DNA from: Sphingobacteriaceae bacterium
Lineage (GTDB): Bacteria; Bacteroidota; Bacteroidia; B-17B0; Aurantibacillaceae
Direction of reading: 5' to 3'
Length of the DNA stretch: 8,477 nt
Assembly: GCA_023251695.1 (NCBI GenBank)
Contig: JAHEYE010000145.1
Span: 1 to 8,477, forward strand
Shown: positions 1-6,570 of the stretch, piece after piece
Layout of the letters: every line of letters starts with the position of its first letter
How positions within the stretch are numbered: the stretch's first letter is position 1
Made by a program: the position numbers and the translations under genes
The notes under the pieces: model-generated
The model's database searches: none
What the model saw: the letters and a program-made list of their open reading frames with translations, nothing else
Told to the model about the DNA's origin: nothing

Positions 1-1566
1 GTGCGTCGGGTTTTGCAGATTAGATGTTCCACCATTGCTGAATTGCCACAAATAAATTGGCGTGCCACCCGAAGTACTGTTATTAGAAAATGTTATTGTT
101 GCGGGATCACAAAGCGTAACTGAATCCGCATCAAAATCTGCATTTGGTAATTGATAAACTTCAACTGTATCTTTTAATGTTTTAGTACACATTTTTTGGG
201 TGACGACAACCGTGACGGGAAAGCTACCCGCTGAACCGTAAACAATACCCGTTGGACTTAGTGAAGTAGAAGAAACCGGAGATGCTGATGATCCAAAGTT
301 CCAATTAAAACTTGTATAAGTTGGGGCGAACATTCCGCCAACGGTAAAACTAAAACTGTTGCTTGTAATACATTGCGGAGGAGGGGCGCTGAAGGTTGGT
401 TTCAGCTCCGGGTAAATATAAAATGTTTTTCTAGCGGTATCAGCACAAGGTTTGCCCGGATCAGCAATCAAGGTAACAACATAAGCGCCGGTATCGGGGT
501 AAGTGTAATTCGGACTTATCGCATGCGAGGTGTCTCCTAAAGTATTCGGGTCACCAAAATTCCAATTGAATGTTGTGCCATTAATACTATTATTATTGAA
601 TTGAATAGTGTAACCGTTGCAGAACTGATTTGGTAACGGATTGCCACTAATTACGATTGGTGTAGATTGGTCAATAAACTGCGCTAACACCGTAATGTTA
701 CAGGTTACAACGTTGAATTGAAAATCGCGGTAATGGACACCGATTAATTGCGAGCCTCTGAATTCCTGCACACAAACTCCTACAACCCACTGCCCGTCGA
801 TATCAGGTGTGCCATTTAAGAACCCCGTTCCTGAATTTATGTTTATTGCAGGATTGGAAGACATTGGATAAGACCCGGAGTATGGCGTCAAAAAAGTAAT
901 GTTATTATATGGCGGTGGTGTTGGTGGACAAAGATTATTCATTGGAGGCGGTGAACAGCCATCGAATGGTGCACATAAAGAATAAATTAAAATATCCCCA
1001 TCGGGATCCGTTGCCGAATGATCAAATTTTATTTGAACACCGTTACATAAATAGATAGGGGGGAAATTATTGAAGCGCGGCGAGGAATTAACGGCTGCAA
1101 CCTCAGGACCCGGAATATGTTCGGAATAAGTTACGCCCGTTCCGCCAGGGTTTGGAATATTTAAAATGGAATTATTTCTGCAGCACCTTTGATAGGTAAT
1201 GGTATAACCTCCGAATTTAGGCGGAAGGATTAGTGTATCACAATAATAGCCTCGCTCAACACATTCTTGTCCCGGAGGAGTAATACATGGATTGTTAATT
1301 GTAGGAGCAATGTTGTTTTGTGAAAGAAGATTGAAACGCACACTATCTATGAGGGTTCCATTAATATCAAAAACATTTATAAGAGCCCGCGGATCAAGTA
1401 GAGCCTGACCATTAAAACAATCGCGGTAAATATTCATCGTTATCCTATACTTATTCGATCCCAGGTAATCATAATAGATTTCCCCGCCCACAATGTGAGT
1501 TGCTTTCAGTTGTGTGGCATACACAACTAAAAGAATGAATAAATATTTAGTAACTCGTTTTAGCAC
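1..1566 (-). CDS. PKD-repeat secreted surface protein, partial (C-terminus off the left edge)
   Basis: The frame is open from a GTG at 1566 to position 1 (522 codons) and continues beyond the window. An in-frame TAA lies three codons upstream of the GTG, and the next Met is residue 44, so GTG is the best start. It gives a clear signal peptide (residues 1 to about 22, hydrophobic core YLFILLVVY) followed by THIVGGEIYYDYLG, the mature N-terminus of a very common Bacteroidota family. Residues about 23-290 form the Cys-rich N-terminal module (YRDC, QRCCRNN, and the cadherin-like SATDPDGD at 184-191). PKD-like repeats follow at about 296-385 (FNWNFGD at 333-339, then YPDTGAYVVTL), 388-470 (FNWNFG) and 472 onward (YLWQFSNGG). 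Such proteins are exported and usually end in a gliding-motility/T9SS C-terminal domain, but that end is not visible here. An adhesive or structural surface role is inferred from the family. Confidence 0.88.
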   Translation of the reverse strand, partial: MLKRVTKYLFILLVVYATQLKATHIVGGEIYYDYLGSNKYRITMNIYRDCFNGQALLDPRALINVFDINGTLIDSVRFNLLSQNNIAPTINNPCITPPGQECVERGYYCDTLILPPKFGGYTITYQRCCRNNSILNIPNPGGTGVTYSEHIPGPEVAAVNSSPRFNNFPPIYLCNGVQIKFDHSATDPDGDILIYSLCAPFDGCSPPPMNNLCPPTPPPYNNITFLTPYSGSYPMSSNPAININSGTGFLNGTPDIDGQWVVGVCVQEFRGSQLIGVHYRDFQFNVVTCNITVLAQFIDQSTPIVISGNPLPNQFCNGYTIQFNNNSINGTTFNWNFGDPNTLGDTSHAISPNYTYPDTGAYVVTLIADPGKPCADTARKTFYIYPELKPTFSAPPPQCITSNSFSFTVGGMFAPTYTSFNWNFGSSASPVSSTSLSPTGIVYGSAGSFPVTVVVTQKMCTKTLKDTVEVYQLPNADFDADSVTLCDPATITFSNNSTSGGTPIYLWQFSNGGTSNLQNPTH

Positions 1567-1580
1567 AATTGCTTAACTAA

Positions 1581-1588
1581 TAAAGATA
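1581..1588 (-). promoter_or_regulatory. Putative -7 promoter box (TATCTTTA) of the PKD gene
   Basis: Read on the minus strand, TATCTTTA matches the Bacteroidota -7 consensus TAnnTTTG at all but the last base. It ends 14 nt before the GTG start at 1566, which would give a leader of only about 10 nt. No convincing -33 TTG box is seen at the usual spacing, so this rests on one motif plus its position. Confidence 0.35.
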
Positions 1589-1700
1589 CTCATTTAAAAC
1601 GGCATTTTAAAACACCTTGGAATTACCTTAAAATTAAGAAATTGCCTCTGCCTTTTGTACTTTTACAGTATATAATTTAACAATCGGTGACTTTGACAAT

Positions 1701-2099
1701 ATAAGTGGTAAAACCATCCTTTTTTTTGATGGGAATTGTGGGCTCTGTAACCGCAGTGTGAAATTTGTATTGCGTAAAGAAAAAAATCAGGAATTATTTT
1801 TTTCACCGCTTCAATCTGAGTTTGCAAAAAAAACTTTAGTACCTTTTAATTTGGGAGATAATTTAGATTCAATGATTTTATTACAAAACGGAAAAGTGTA
1901 TTTAAAATCATCGGGCTCCTTGCGTGTAACGAAATATTTAAAAGCGTTGTGGCCTTCAGCGCAAGCTTTATTAATTGTTCCGCCTTTTATCAGAAATTTT
2001 ATTTACAATTACATTGCTAAAAACAGAATTACCTGGTTTGGTACTGCAGATTATTGTGAGATGATGACACCTGAGTTAAAGAAAAGGTTTTTGGAGTAG
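1701..2099 (+). CDS. DCC-family (DUF393) thiol-disulfide oxidoreductase-like protein, unusual start
   Basis: The family signature DGNCGLCNRSVKF (Asp-Gly-x-Cys-x-x-Cys) lies at 1728-1766. It is followed by FSPLQSE, a strand reading DSMILLQNGKVYLKS, and the typical C-terminus PPFIRNFIYNYIAKNRITWFG. DCC proteins are about 110-140 residues, have a thioredoxin-like CxxC, and are of poorly known function. The CxxC-containing frame is open back to a TAA at 1635 but contains no ATG, GTG or TTG upstream of the motif. The first in-frame GTG (1758) would delete the CxxC and cannot be the true start. I place the start provisionally at ATA 1701, giving 132 residues starting (M)SGKTILFFDG. A GGTGA at 1686-1690, 10 nt upstream, could serve as a ribosome binding site. 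ATT 1641, ATC 1683 and ATC 1716 are alternatives. A mutated start in a decaying gene is also possible, although the rest of the frame is intact. Confidence 0.8.
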   Translation: MSGKTILFFDGNCGLCNRSVKFVLRKEKNQELFFSPLQSEFAKKTLVPFNLGDNLDSMILLQNGKVYLKSSGSLRVTKYLKALWPSAQALLIVPPFIRNFIYNYIAKNRITWFGTADYCEMMTPELKKRFLE

Positions 2100-2132
2100 A
2101 TTATTTAAATGCATAAATCACTAAAAATTGAC

Positions 2133-2140
2133 TATCTTTA
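2133..2140 (+). promoter_or_regulatory. Putative -7 box (TATCTTTA) just before the lipoprotein array
   Basis: The same octamer that precedes the PKD gene and rimO lies only 3 nt before the ATG at 2144. If it is a real -7 element, the transcript would start at or just inside the ATG and the mRNA would be essentially leaderless, or else translation begins elsewhere. No -33 box is seen at proper spacing. The match may be chance in AT-rich DNA. Confidence 0.22.
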
Positions 2141-2143
2141 ATT

Positions 2144-2836
2144 ATGTTTTGTTGCAATAGTATTATAAAAACTTCCCTGGTTTTCGTTTTAAGCATACTT
2201 TTTTATAGTTGCGAAAAGAAAGCTAGTGCTGATTTTGAGACTGATAAGACTGAGTACATGGCCGGGGAGATTGTTAAACTTACCAATAAGAGTACTAGTG
2301 GTAGTAGTTTTCAGTGGATATTAGCCAACGGTCAAACCAGCACCGAAAAAAATACTGAGTTTATTATCAATCCTAATTTAGGTTTTGATGAAGTCAGTAT
2401 TACTTTAATCGCTAAATCTAATTCATACTGTAAAAGGAATTCTTTGACAAAAAAAATTAAGGTTATACCTAAGTCATATTTTACACTTTCCAGCATCGTT
2501 CCGTTGTATACTGAAACAAGAATACTTGGGGCATATTCCACATCTAACGCAAGTAATTTTGTTGTTAATTCATTTTATTATATTGATCCTGAGACATTTT
2601 ATTTTCTTAATTTTTACTTCCCTGCCGGATCATCTCCATCTACAGGAACGTACGCTTTACAAAACTCAAGTAGCTCTTTGGCTCCATATAATGCTTTTGT
2701 TAAACTAGCCGCAACGGATTTTGTATCTGGGCAATTAATAGTAGATTATGTTAATGATAAACTTCATATTTCCTTTATGAACATCACAGATTCAACCGGT
2801 AACTATAAATTAAGCGGAGAGATATACAAGCCCTAA
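2144..2836 (+). CDS. Lipoprotein with PKD-like domain, array copy 1
   Basis: 230 residues. The signal peptide has a hydrophobic core (LVFVLSILF) and lipobox FYSC with the lipidated Cys at 23, followed by EKK, so it should be processed by Lsp and anchored in the envelope. Residues about 28-110 resemble a short PKD/Ig-like beta domain: ADFETD, then KLTNKSTSG, FQWI.NG in place of the usual YTWDFGDG, GFDEVSITL, and a conserved Cys96 in the YCKRNS motif. Residues about 135-230 form a second beta-rich domain shared by all three copies, with YFPAG at 158-162, GTYALQ at 168-173, SGQLIVDYVNDKLHISF at 195-211 and KLSGEIYKP at the end. I do not recognise this C-terminal domain. No catalytic motif is visible, and a binding or structural role is only a guess. 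It is followed after 18 nt by copy 2 on the same strand, suggesting cotranscription. Confidence 0.85.
   Translation: MFCCNSIIKTSLVFVLSILFYSCEKKASADFETDKTEYMAGEIVKLTNKSTSGSSFQWILANGQTSTEKNTEFIINPNLGFDEVSITLIAKSNSYCKRNSLTKKIKVIPKSYFTLSSIVPLYTETRILGAYSTSNASNFVVNSFYYIDPETFYFLNFYFPAGSSPSTGTYALQNSSSSLAPYNAFVKLAATDFVSGQLIVDYVNDKLHISFMNITDSTGNYKLSGEIYKP
2189..2303 (+). repeat. 115-bp block shared with array copy 3 (first occurrence)
   Basis: This segment matches 3695-3809 with two substitutions by eye, at an offset of 1506 bp. It encodes residues 16-53 of copy 1, covering the end of the signal peptide, the lipobox and the first strands of the PKD-like domain. The protein sequence is identical in both copies. 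Homology falls off sharply on either side. Confidence 0.9.
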
Positions 2837-2854
2837 TAAAAAACTCTAACCCAG

Positions 2855-3610
2855 ATGCGTTTTTCAAAACTAATAATTTTGCTGTCTGTTTTCTTTCTTG
2901 TCTTTTCTTGTGAAAAAAAGCCTCAAGCGTCTTTTGATTTTAAAAAAAGAGTTAATGGTCCTCACACCAATTATGAAACTACGTCTGAATTTTCTGCCGG
3001 CGATTCTGTAAAGTTATCAAATACAAGTGAAAACGGTAGTAAATTCGAGTGGATTATGCCTGATGGCTCAAACGTAACGGATAAAGATGTCGAATATGTT
3101 ATTCCATCGAATACCGGATTTGATGAGTTAAGTTTTAATTTAACCGTAAAATCAAAAGGACATTGTAAACGTAATTCGGTTTCACAAAAGGTAAATATTA
3201 TTCCGATGTCGTTTTATACAGTATTGAATATTCCATCTTCAGTTAGTAAAAAGTATATTCCTTATAAAACTTCTTCTTATTCTGATGCATCAAACTTTGT
3301 AGTAATCATAGAATATAATGATGGTGAAGTAGGAACTTACATGGATTATTACACTTTAAGCATCTACTTTCCTCCTGGTTTACCTCCTGTTAACGGAATT
3401 TATACGCTTCAATCTTCTTCTATTTCTTTACCAACAAATGGTTCGTTTATTAGTTTATATGGCGGACCAATTGACTCGCCCGGAGTAACTTATTTTACAG
3501 TTGGTCAAATACAGGTTGAGTATATTAATTCTGTGATGCATGTCTATTTTACAGATGCTCAAACAAACCCAACTTATTTCAAATTAAGTGCCGAAATTTA
3601 TAAGCGCTAG
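2855..3610 (+). CDS. Lipoprotein with PKD-like domain, array copy 2
   Basis: 251 residues. The signal peptide LIILLSVFFLVFSC places the lipidated Cys at 19, again followed by EKK. The PKD-like domain (about 25-117) carries a roughly 12-residue insertion relative to copies 1 and 3 just after ASFDF (KKRVNGPHTNYE). Conserved points are KLSNTSENG, FEWIMPDG (64-71), TGFDELSFNL (87-96) and Cys104 in HCKRNS. The C-terminal domain (about 145-251) has IYFPPG (170-175), GIYTLQSS (181-188), VGQIQVEYIN (216-225), MHVYFTD (228-234) and KLSAEIYKR at the end. The 5' part of this gene is clearly diverged from copies 1 and 3 at DNA level, while its middle is the closest relative of copy 3. It starts 18 nt after copy 1 with no Shine-Dalgarno, as is usual in Bacteroidota. 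Function unknown. Confidence 0.85.
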   Translation: MRFSKLIILLSVFFLVFSCEKKPQASFDFKKRVNGPHTNYETTSEFSAGDSVKLSNTSENGSKFEWIMPDGSNVTDKDVEYVIPSNTGFDELSFNLTVKSKGHCKRNSVSQKVNIIPMSFYTVLNIPSSVSKKYIPYKTSSYSDASNFVVIIEYNDGEVGTYMDYYTLSIYFPPGLPPVNGIYTLQSSSISLPTNGSFISLYGGPIDSPGVTYFTVGQIQVEYINSVMHVYFTDAQTNPTYFKLSAEIYKR

Positions 3611-3690
3611 TTTGCCTCCAAAAATTTAATAGCTAACAAATTCTTTATCATGCTTAACAGCTCTAACAAAATAATAATTGAGTTTACTTT
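3608..3690 (+). repeat. 83-bp direct repeat, first copy (end of copy 2 to leader of copy 3)
   Basis: It begins at the TAG of array copy 2, spans the intergenic gap and runs 41 bp into copy 3 (ATG at 3650). It matches 4376-4458 with two substitutions by eye, at an offset of 768 bp, which is the length of the copy 3 unit. This marks copy 3 plus its leader as a tandem duplication unit. Confidence 0.9.
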
Positions 3691-4378
3691 CATCTTAAGC
3701 ATACTTTTTTATAGTTGCGAAAAGAAAGCTAGCGCTGATTTTGAGACTGATAAGACTGAGTACATGGCCGGGGAGATTGTTAAACTCACCAATAAGAGTA
3801 CTAGTGGTAATACTTTTGAATGGATTATGCCCAATGGTGAAAAGGCTACTACTAAAGATGCAGAATATATAATCCCATTCAATACCGGATTTGACGAAGT
3901 GAGTTTTAACCTTACAACAAAATCAAAAGGACATTGTATACGAAATTCCAAAACACTTACTGTTAATGTTATGCCAGGTTCTTGGTGGATGGAAACAAGT
4001 ACAATAACGAGTTTAAGCACTACTTATGTACCATATTTAATAACAGGAAGCGACGATTTATCCAATTATAAAATCTTAGCGACATTTCGTAGCACTAGTC
4101 CGAGTGGAGCTTTTTCATCTTTAAATGTATATTTTCCATCCGGTTCAATTCCTGCTGCTGGTAGCTATACTTTGCAATCATCGAAAATTGGTTTATTACC
4201 TAATACAGCTTTTATTAATTTATCGGGAGGCGCGATTAATTCTCCAAACTTCAGTACAGATTACATAACCGGTCAAATTCAAGTTGAATATGTAAATAAT
4301 AAATTACATGTATTTTTTACAGATATATTTACAAGTACCGGAGGTTTTAAATTGTCGGCGGATATTTATAAACCCTAG
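3650..4378 (+). CDS. Lipoprotein with PKD-like domain, array copy 3 (mosaic gene)
   Basis: 242 residues, with lipobox FYSC, lipidated Cys at 23 and EKK following. Residues 16-53 are identical to copy 1 and nearly so at DNA level. From about residue 57 the protein is closer to copy 2: FEWIMPNG (56-63), TGFDEVSFNL (79-88) and KGHCIRNS (93-100, Cys96). The C-terminal domain (about 137-242) has VYFPSG (160-165), GSYTLQSS (171-178), TGQIQVEYVNNKLHVFFTD (207-225) and KLSADIYKP at the end. The first 14 codons and the leader are copied again behind its stop. This pattern indicates gene conversion or unequal crossing-over between neighbours. It lies 39 nt after copy 2 and is probably the last gene of the unit, ahead of the hairpin at 4544. 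Biochemical function unknown. Confidence 0.85.
   Translation: MLNSSNKIIIEFTFILSILFYSCEKKASADFETDKTEYMAGEIVKLTNKSTSGNTFEWIMPNGEKATTKDAEYIIPFNTGFDEVSFNLTTKSKGHCIRNSKTLTVNVMPGSWWMETSTITSLSTTYVPYLITGSDDLSNYKILATFRSTSPSGAFSSLNVYFPSGSIPAAGSYTLQSSKIGLLPNTAFINLSGGAINSPNFSTDYITGQIQVEYVNNKLHVFFTDIFTSTGGFKLSADIYKP
3695..3809 (+). repeat. 115-bp block shared with array copy 1 (second occurrence)
   Basis: Counterpart of 2189-2303, in the same reading frame. The two substitutions seen are both synonymous (AGT/AGC Ser and CTT/CTC Leu). The flanks (FTF upstream, NTFEW downstream) no longer match copy 1 closely at DNA level, so the block has sharp edges. Confidence 0.9.
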
Positions 4379-4458
4379 TTTGCCTCCGAAAATTTAACAG
4401 CTAACAAATTCTTTATCATGCTTAACAGCTCTAACAAAATAATAATTGAGTTTACTTT
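4376..4458 (+). repeat. 83-bp direct repeat, second copy (end of copy 3 to relic fourth leader)
   Basis: Counterpart of 3608-3690. It starts at the TAG of copy 3 and ends inside the truncated fourth lipoprotein start, after which similarity to the array stops abruptly. Confidence 0.9.
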
Positions 4459-4537
4459 TATTCAAGATTTTTTTAGAGACATTATTTGCAATTACACTTC
4501 TACATTTTGCCAGGATCCCGATAGCTATCGGGACTAA
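4418..4537 (+). pseudogene. Truncated fourth copy of the lipoprotein gene (5' relic)
   Basis: The ATG at 4418 and the next 13 codons (MLNSSNKIIIEFTF) are those of array copy 3. The frame then goes into unrelated sequence (IQDFFRDIICNY...) without a lipobox and stops at the TAA at 4535-4537, for 39 codons in all. It is best read as the start of a further paralogue whose body has been lost, or as the far junction of the tandem duplication. Expression as a short peptide cannot be excluded, but the sequence gives no support for a function. Confidence 0.7.
4516..4533. repeat. Perfect 18-bp palindrome
   Basis: TCCCGATAGCTATCGGGA is its own reverse complement and could form a 7-bp stem with an AGCT loop in RNA. 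No T-tract follows on either strand, so it is not a canonical intrinsic terminator on its own. From memory, GATAGCTATC-type palindromes recur in intergenic regions of Bacteroidota, but no second copy lies in this window. It overlaps the end of the relic frame. Confidence 0.75.
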
Positions 4538-4543
4538 AACGCC

Positions 4544-4577
4544 AAATCCCACAAAAATTAAATTGGTGGGATTTTGA
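4544..4577. terminator. Putative terminator hairpin between convergent genes
   Basis: AAATCCCAC (4544-4552) and GTGGGATTT (4566-4574) form a perfect 9-bp stem around a 13-nt loop, followed on the plus strand by a short T-run. It sits between the plus-strand lipoprotein array and the minus-strand reductase gene ending at 4601, where a bidirectional terminator is expected. The T-tract is short, especially on the minus strand. The remaining bases up to 4600 (including TTTGTGTCTTTGTGGC) show no other clear structure, and 4459-4515 holds nothing recognisable. Confidence 0.6.
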
Positions 4578-4600
4578 GCTTTTGTGTCTTTGTGGCTAAA

Positions 4601-5524
4601 CTACTTCTTCATTCTTGAAATCTGTTCTTCCATTAATTTTATTCCTTCAGTAAAACTGTGGGGATTGTACCCTAAAACTTTACGGGCTTTATCAATTATA
4701 AATCCGGTTTTGGGCGGACGAACAGCAGGCTGTTTTATATCAGCTGATTTGGATGGTTTAATTAAAGACTTATCTAGTTTATAATAATCGGCAACCACAT
4801 AAGCTAATTCAATAATGCTGTAAAAATCTTTTCCGGAAATATTAAAAATACCTTCTGCTCTTTTTTCCGCAATTAAAATACAACCATCCGCTAAATCTTC
4901 AGCCAAAGTTGGCGTGCGATACTGATCATCCACTACATTAATATTTTTCCCGGCTTCTAAATTTTGCTTTACCCAAAGCACAATATTGCTTCTACTCATA
5001 TTGTCTACAATACCATAAACCAAAACGGTCCGGGCTATTGACCACTTAAGTTTTGAAGCGATTACAATTCGCTCCGCTTCGAGTTTTGTTTCCGCGTAAT
5101 AGCTTAAAGGGTTCGGTTTTTCTTCTTCAGTGAGTGGACCGTGAGTTCCGTCGAAAATAAAATCGGTACTTAAATGTATGAAATGGGGGTTATACGAATT
5201 ACTTTTTAAACTCTCCAATACTTTAACCTGATGTTCAACAGAAGTCGCATTCATTAACCAGGCTTCCTCTTTTTGAGTTTCGCAAGCATCAACATTGGTC
5301 ATGGCTGCCGTGTTAATCACTACATCCGGTTTATGTTTTTCAAAAACTGATTTTACATTTCCGGAATTGGTAATATCCAACGACTCGTAAACATAACCAG
5401 ATTTATCAATTAAACGATTATCACCACGGGCTGTTGCAATTAAGGAAATGTTTTTGTTGGCTTTTAATTTATAAACCAGTTTTTGTCCTAATAAACCGTT
5501 GGAGCCTGTGACTAAAATCTTCAT
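4601..5524 (-). CDS. RmlD-like dTDP-4-dehydrorhamnose reductase family protein (SDR)
   Basis: 307 residues, the usual length for RmlD-type extended SDR proteins. The N-terminal Rossmann nucleotide-binding motif is TGSNGLLG (G7, G10, G13). NTAAMTNVDACE at 71-82 corresponds to the conserved N(A/T)AAYTxVDxxE of RmlD. The catalytic elements are Ser119/Thr120 in HLSTDFIFDG and Tyr143-x-x-x-Lys147 in YYAETK. Family members reduce dTDP-4-keto-rhamnose to dTDP-L-rhamnose with NAD(P)H, and related proteins act on other sugar nucleotides. No rmlA, rmlB or rmlC is nearby, so the substrate is uncertain and the gene symbol is left empty. The ATG is 2 nt after the stop of the potassium channel gene, which implies cotranscription and probably translational coupling. 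Termination is likely at the hairpin around 4544-4577. Confidence 0.88.
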   Translation of the reverse strand: MKILVTGSNGLLGQKLVYKLKANKNISLIATARGDNRLIDKSGYVYESLDITNSGNVKSVFEKHKPDVVINTAAMTNVDACETQKEEAWLMNATSVEHQVKVLESLKSNSYNPHFIHLSTDFIFDGTHGPLTEEEKPNPLSYYAETKLEAERIVIASKLKWSIARTVLVYGIVDNMSRSNIVLWVKQNLEAGKNINVVDDQYRTPTLAEDLADGCILIAEKRAEGIFNISGKDFYSIIELAYVVADYYKLDKSLIKPSKSADIKQPAVRPPKTGFIIDKARKVLGYNPHSFTEGIKLMEEQISRMKK

Positions 5525-5526
5525 CG

Positions 5527-6543
5527 CTAAGCCGCTAAAATTTCTTTTAGTTTTCTTATTTGGTCGGGGGTGCCCAATACAAATATTTTTGACTGGGGAA
5601 TTATTTTTGTATCGGCGCTTGGATTAACAATATACTCTCCACTTGCAGTTTTAAATCCAATGATGTTAGCGCCGGACTTATTTCTTATTTCTAAATCTTT
5701 TAATGTTTTGTGGCGCAATGTTTCGGAAAGTGTATCAAAATTAATTTCTTCTAAATTAATATTATCACCGCCTTCGGCTGTAATAAAATCAATAAATTCC
5801 ATTACATCCGGTTTCATCACGAGCGAAGCCATGTGTGCCCCTCCTACCCTATCGGGCATAATAACATTGGTAGCACCGGCAATCTTCAATTTCGTATCTG
5901 AATTATCATCACTCGCACGCGAAATAATAATAAGATTTGGATTTAAATGTTTTGCAGTTAATACAATAAATAAATTATCGGCATCAATGGGAAGGGTTGT
6001 AATTAAAGCTTTAGCGCGCATAATTCCTGCCTTAATTAAAGTTTCATCTTTTGTTGAATCACCATTTAAAACAAGTTCACTGAATTTATGATTAATAACT
6101 TCTGTAACCGCTGCGCTGTTTTCAACTACAACAAAACGACGGTCGTGTTTTTTTAATACATGCGCGGCTTGACGTCCGTTACGACCAAAACCACAAATAA
6201 TTACATGGTCAGTTAATTTATCTATTGCAGCACTCAATTTTTTATTTTTATAAAACTTATTAAACTCACCATCCACCACAAAACGTGTCATGGCCGAAAC
6301 CGCGTAAGCAAATGTACCAAAACTTGTGATGATTAAAAATACGGTAAACAACTTTCCGCCTTGCGAAAGCGGTTCTACTTCGCCATAACCTACCGTAGCA
6401 ATGGTAATAATGGTCATGTAAAAAGCATCAAATAAAGTATAGCTGTCAATTACCATGTAACCAACAGTACCAATGCCTATCAAAAGAAAAAGAATCCCTA
6501 AGGGGACAACAAACCTGAAATAATCCCTGATAAAATCGCGCAT
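5527..6543 (-). CDS. Two-TM potassium channel with RCK (TrkA-N/TrkA-C) domain
   Basis: 338 residues. TM1 lies at about 11-32 (FVVPLGILFLLIGIGTVGYMV), followed by a pore helix and the selectivity filter TVGYGE at 50-55, then TM2 at about 64-86 (KLFTVFLIITSFGTFAYAV). Residues about 112-230 are an RCK Rossmann domain with the nucleotide-type loop GFGRNG at 118-123 and an acidic Glu141 at the end of the next strand. Residues about 255-338 form the TrkA-C/RCK-C lobe. This is the MthK-like architecture: a tetrameric inner-membrane K+ channel gated by ligand (Ca2+, nucleotide or others) at the RCK ring. The ligand cannot be told from the sequence. The gene starts at the ATG at 6543, 37 nt after the stop of the T9SS protein gene, and is followed after 2 nt by the reductase gene. 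Confidence 0.93.
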   Translation of the reverse strand: MRDFIRDYFRFVVPLGILFLLIGIGTVGYMVIDSYTLFDAFYMTIITIATVGYGEVEPLSQGGKLFTVFLIITSFGTFAYAVSAMTRFVVDGEFNKFYKNKKLSAAIDKLTDHVIICGFGRNGRQAAHVLKKHDRRFVVVENSAAVTEVINHKFSELVLNGDSTKDETLIKAGIMRAKALITTLPIDADNLFIVLTAKHLNPNLIIISRASDDNSDTKLKIAGATNVIMPDRVGGAHMASLVMKPDVMEFIDFITAEGGDNINLEEINFDTLSETLRHKTLKDLEIRNKSGANIIGFKTASGEYIVNPSADTKIIPQSKIFVLGTPDQIRKLKEILAA

Positions 6544-6570
6544 TCGGTTCCCAATATATTATCTAAAGTT

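Noticed and set aside
1705..1757. A frameshifted start for the DCC gene at GTG 1705
   Set aside because: That frame reads VVKPSFFLMG and then stops at 1759-1761. The family-like KTILFFDG lies in the other frame, so a single indel in the T-run would break rather than restore the conserved sequence.
3709..4020. 103-codon open frame on the minus strand inside lipoprotein copy 3
   Set aside because: It is a shadow of a well-supported lipoprotein gene and has no counterpart of equal extent opposite copy 2.
2189..4458. Repeats in the lipoprotein region as a CRISPR array or insertion sequence
   Set aside because: The repeats are long, only two copies each, mostly coding and in frame. There is no transposase, terminal inverted repeat or regular short repeat-spacer pattern.
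5570..6091. Open frame of 173 codons on the plus strand inside the channel gene
   Set aside because: It is antisense to the RCK domain, whose motifs and length are clear on the minus strand. The plus-strand translation has no recognisable domain or start context.
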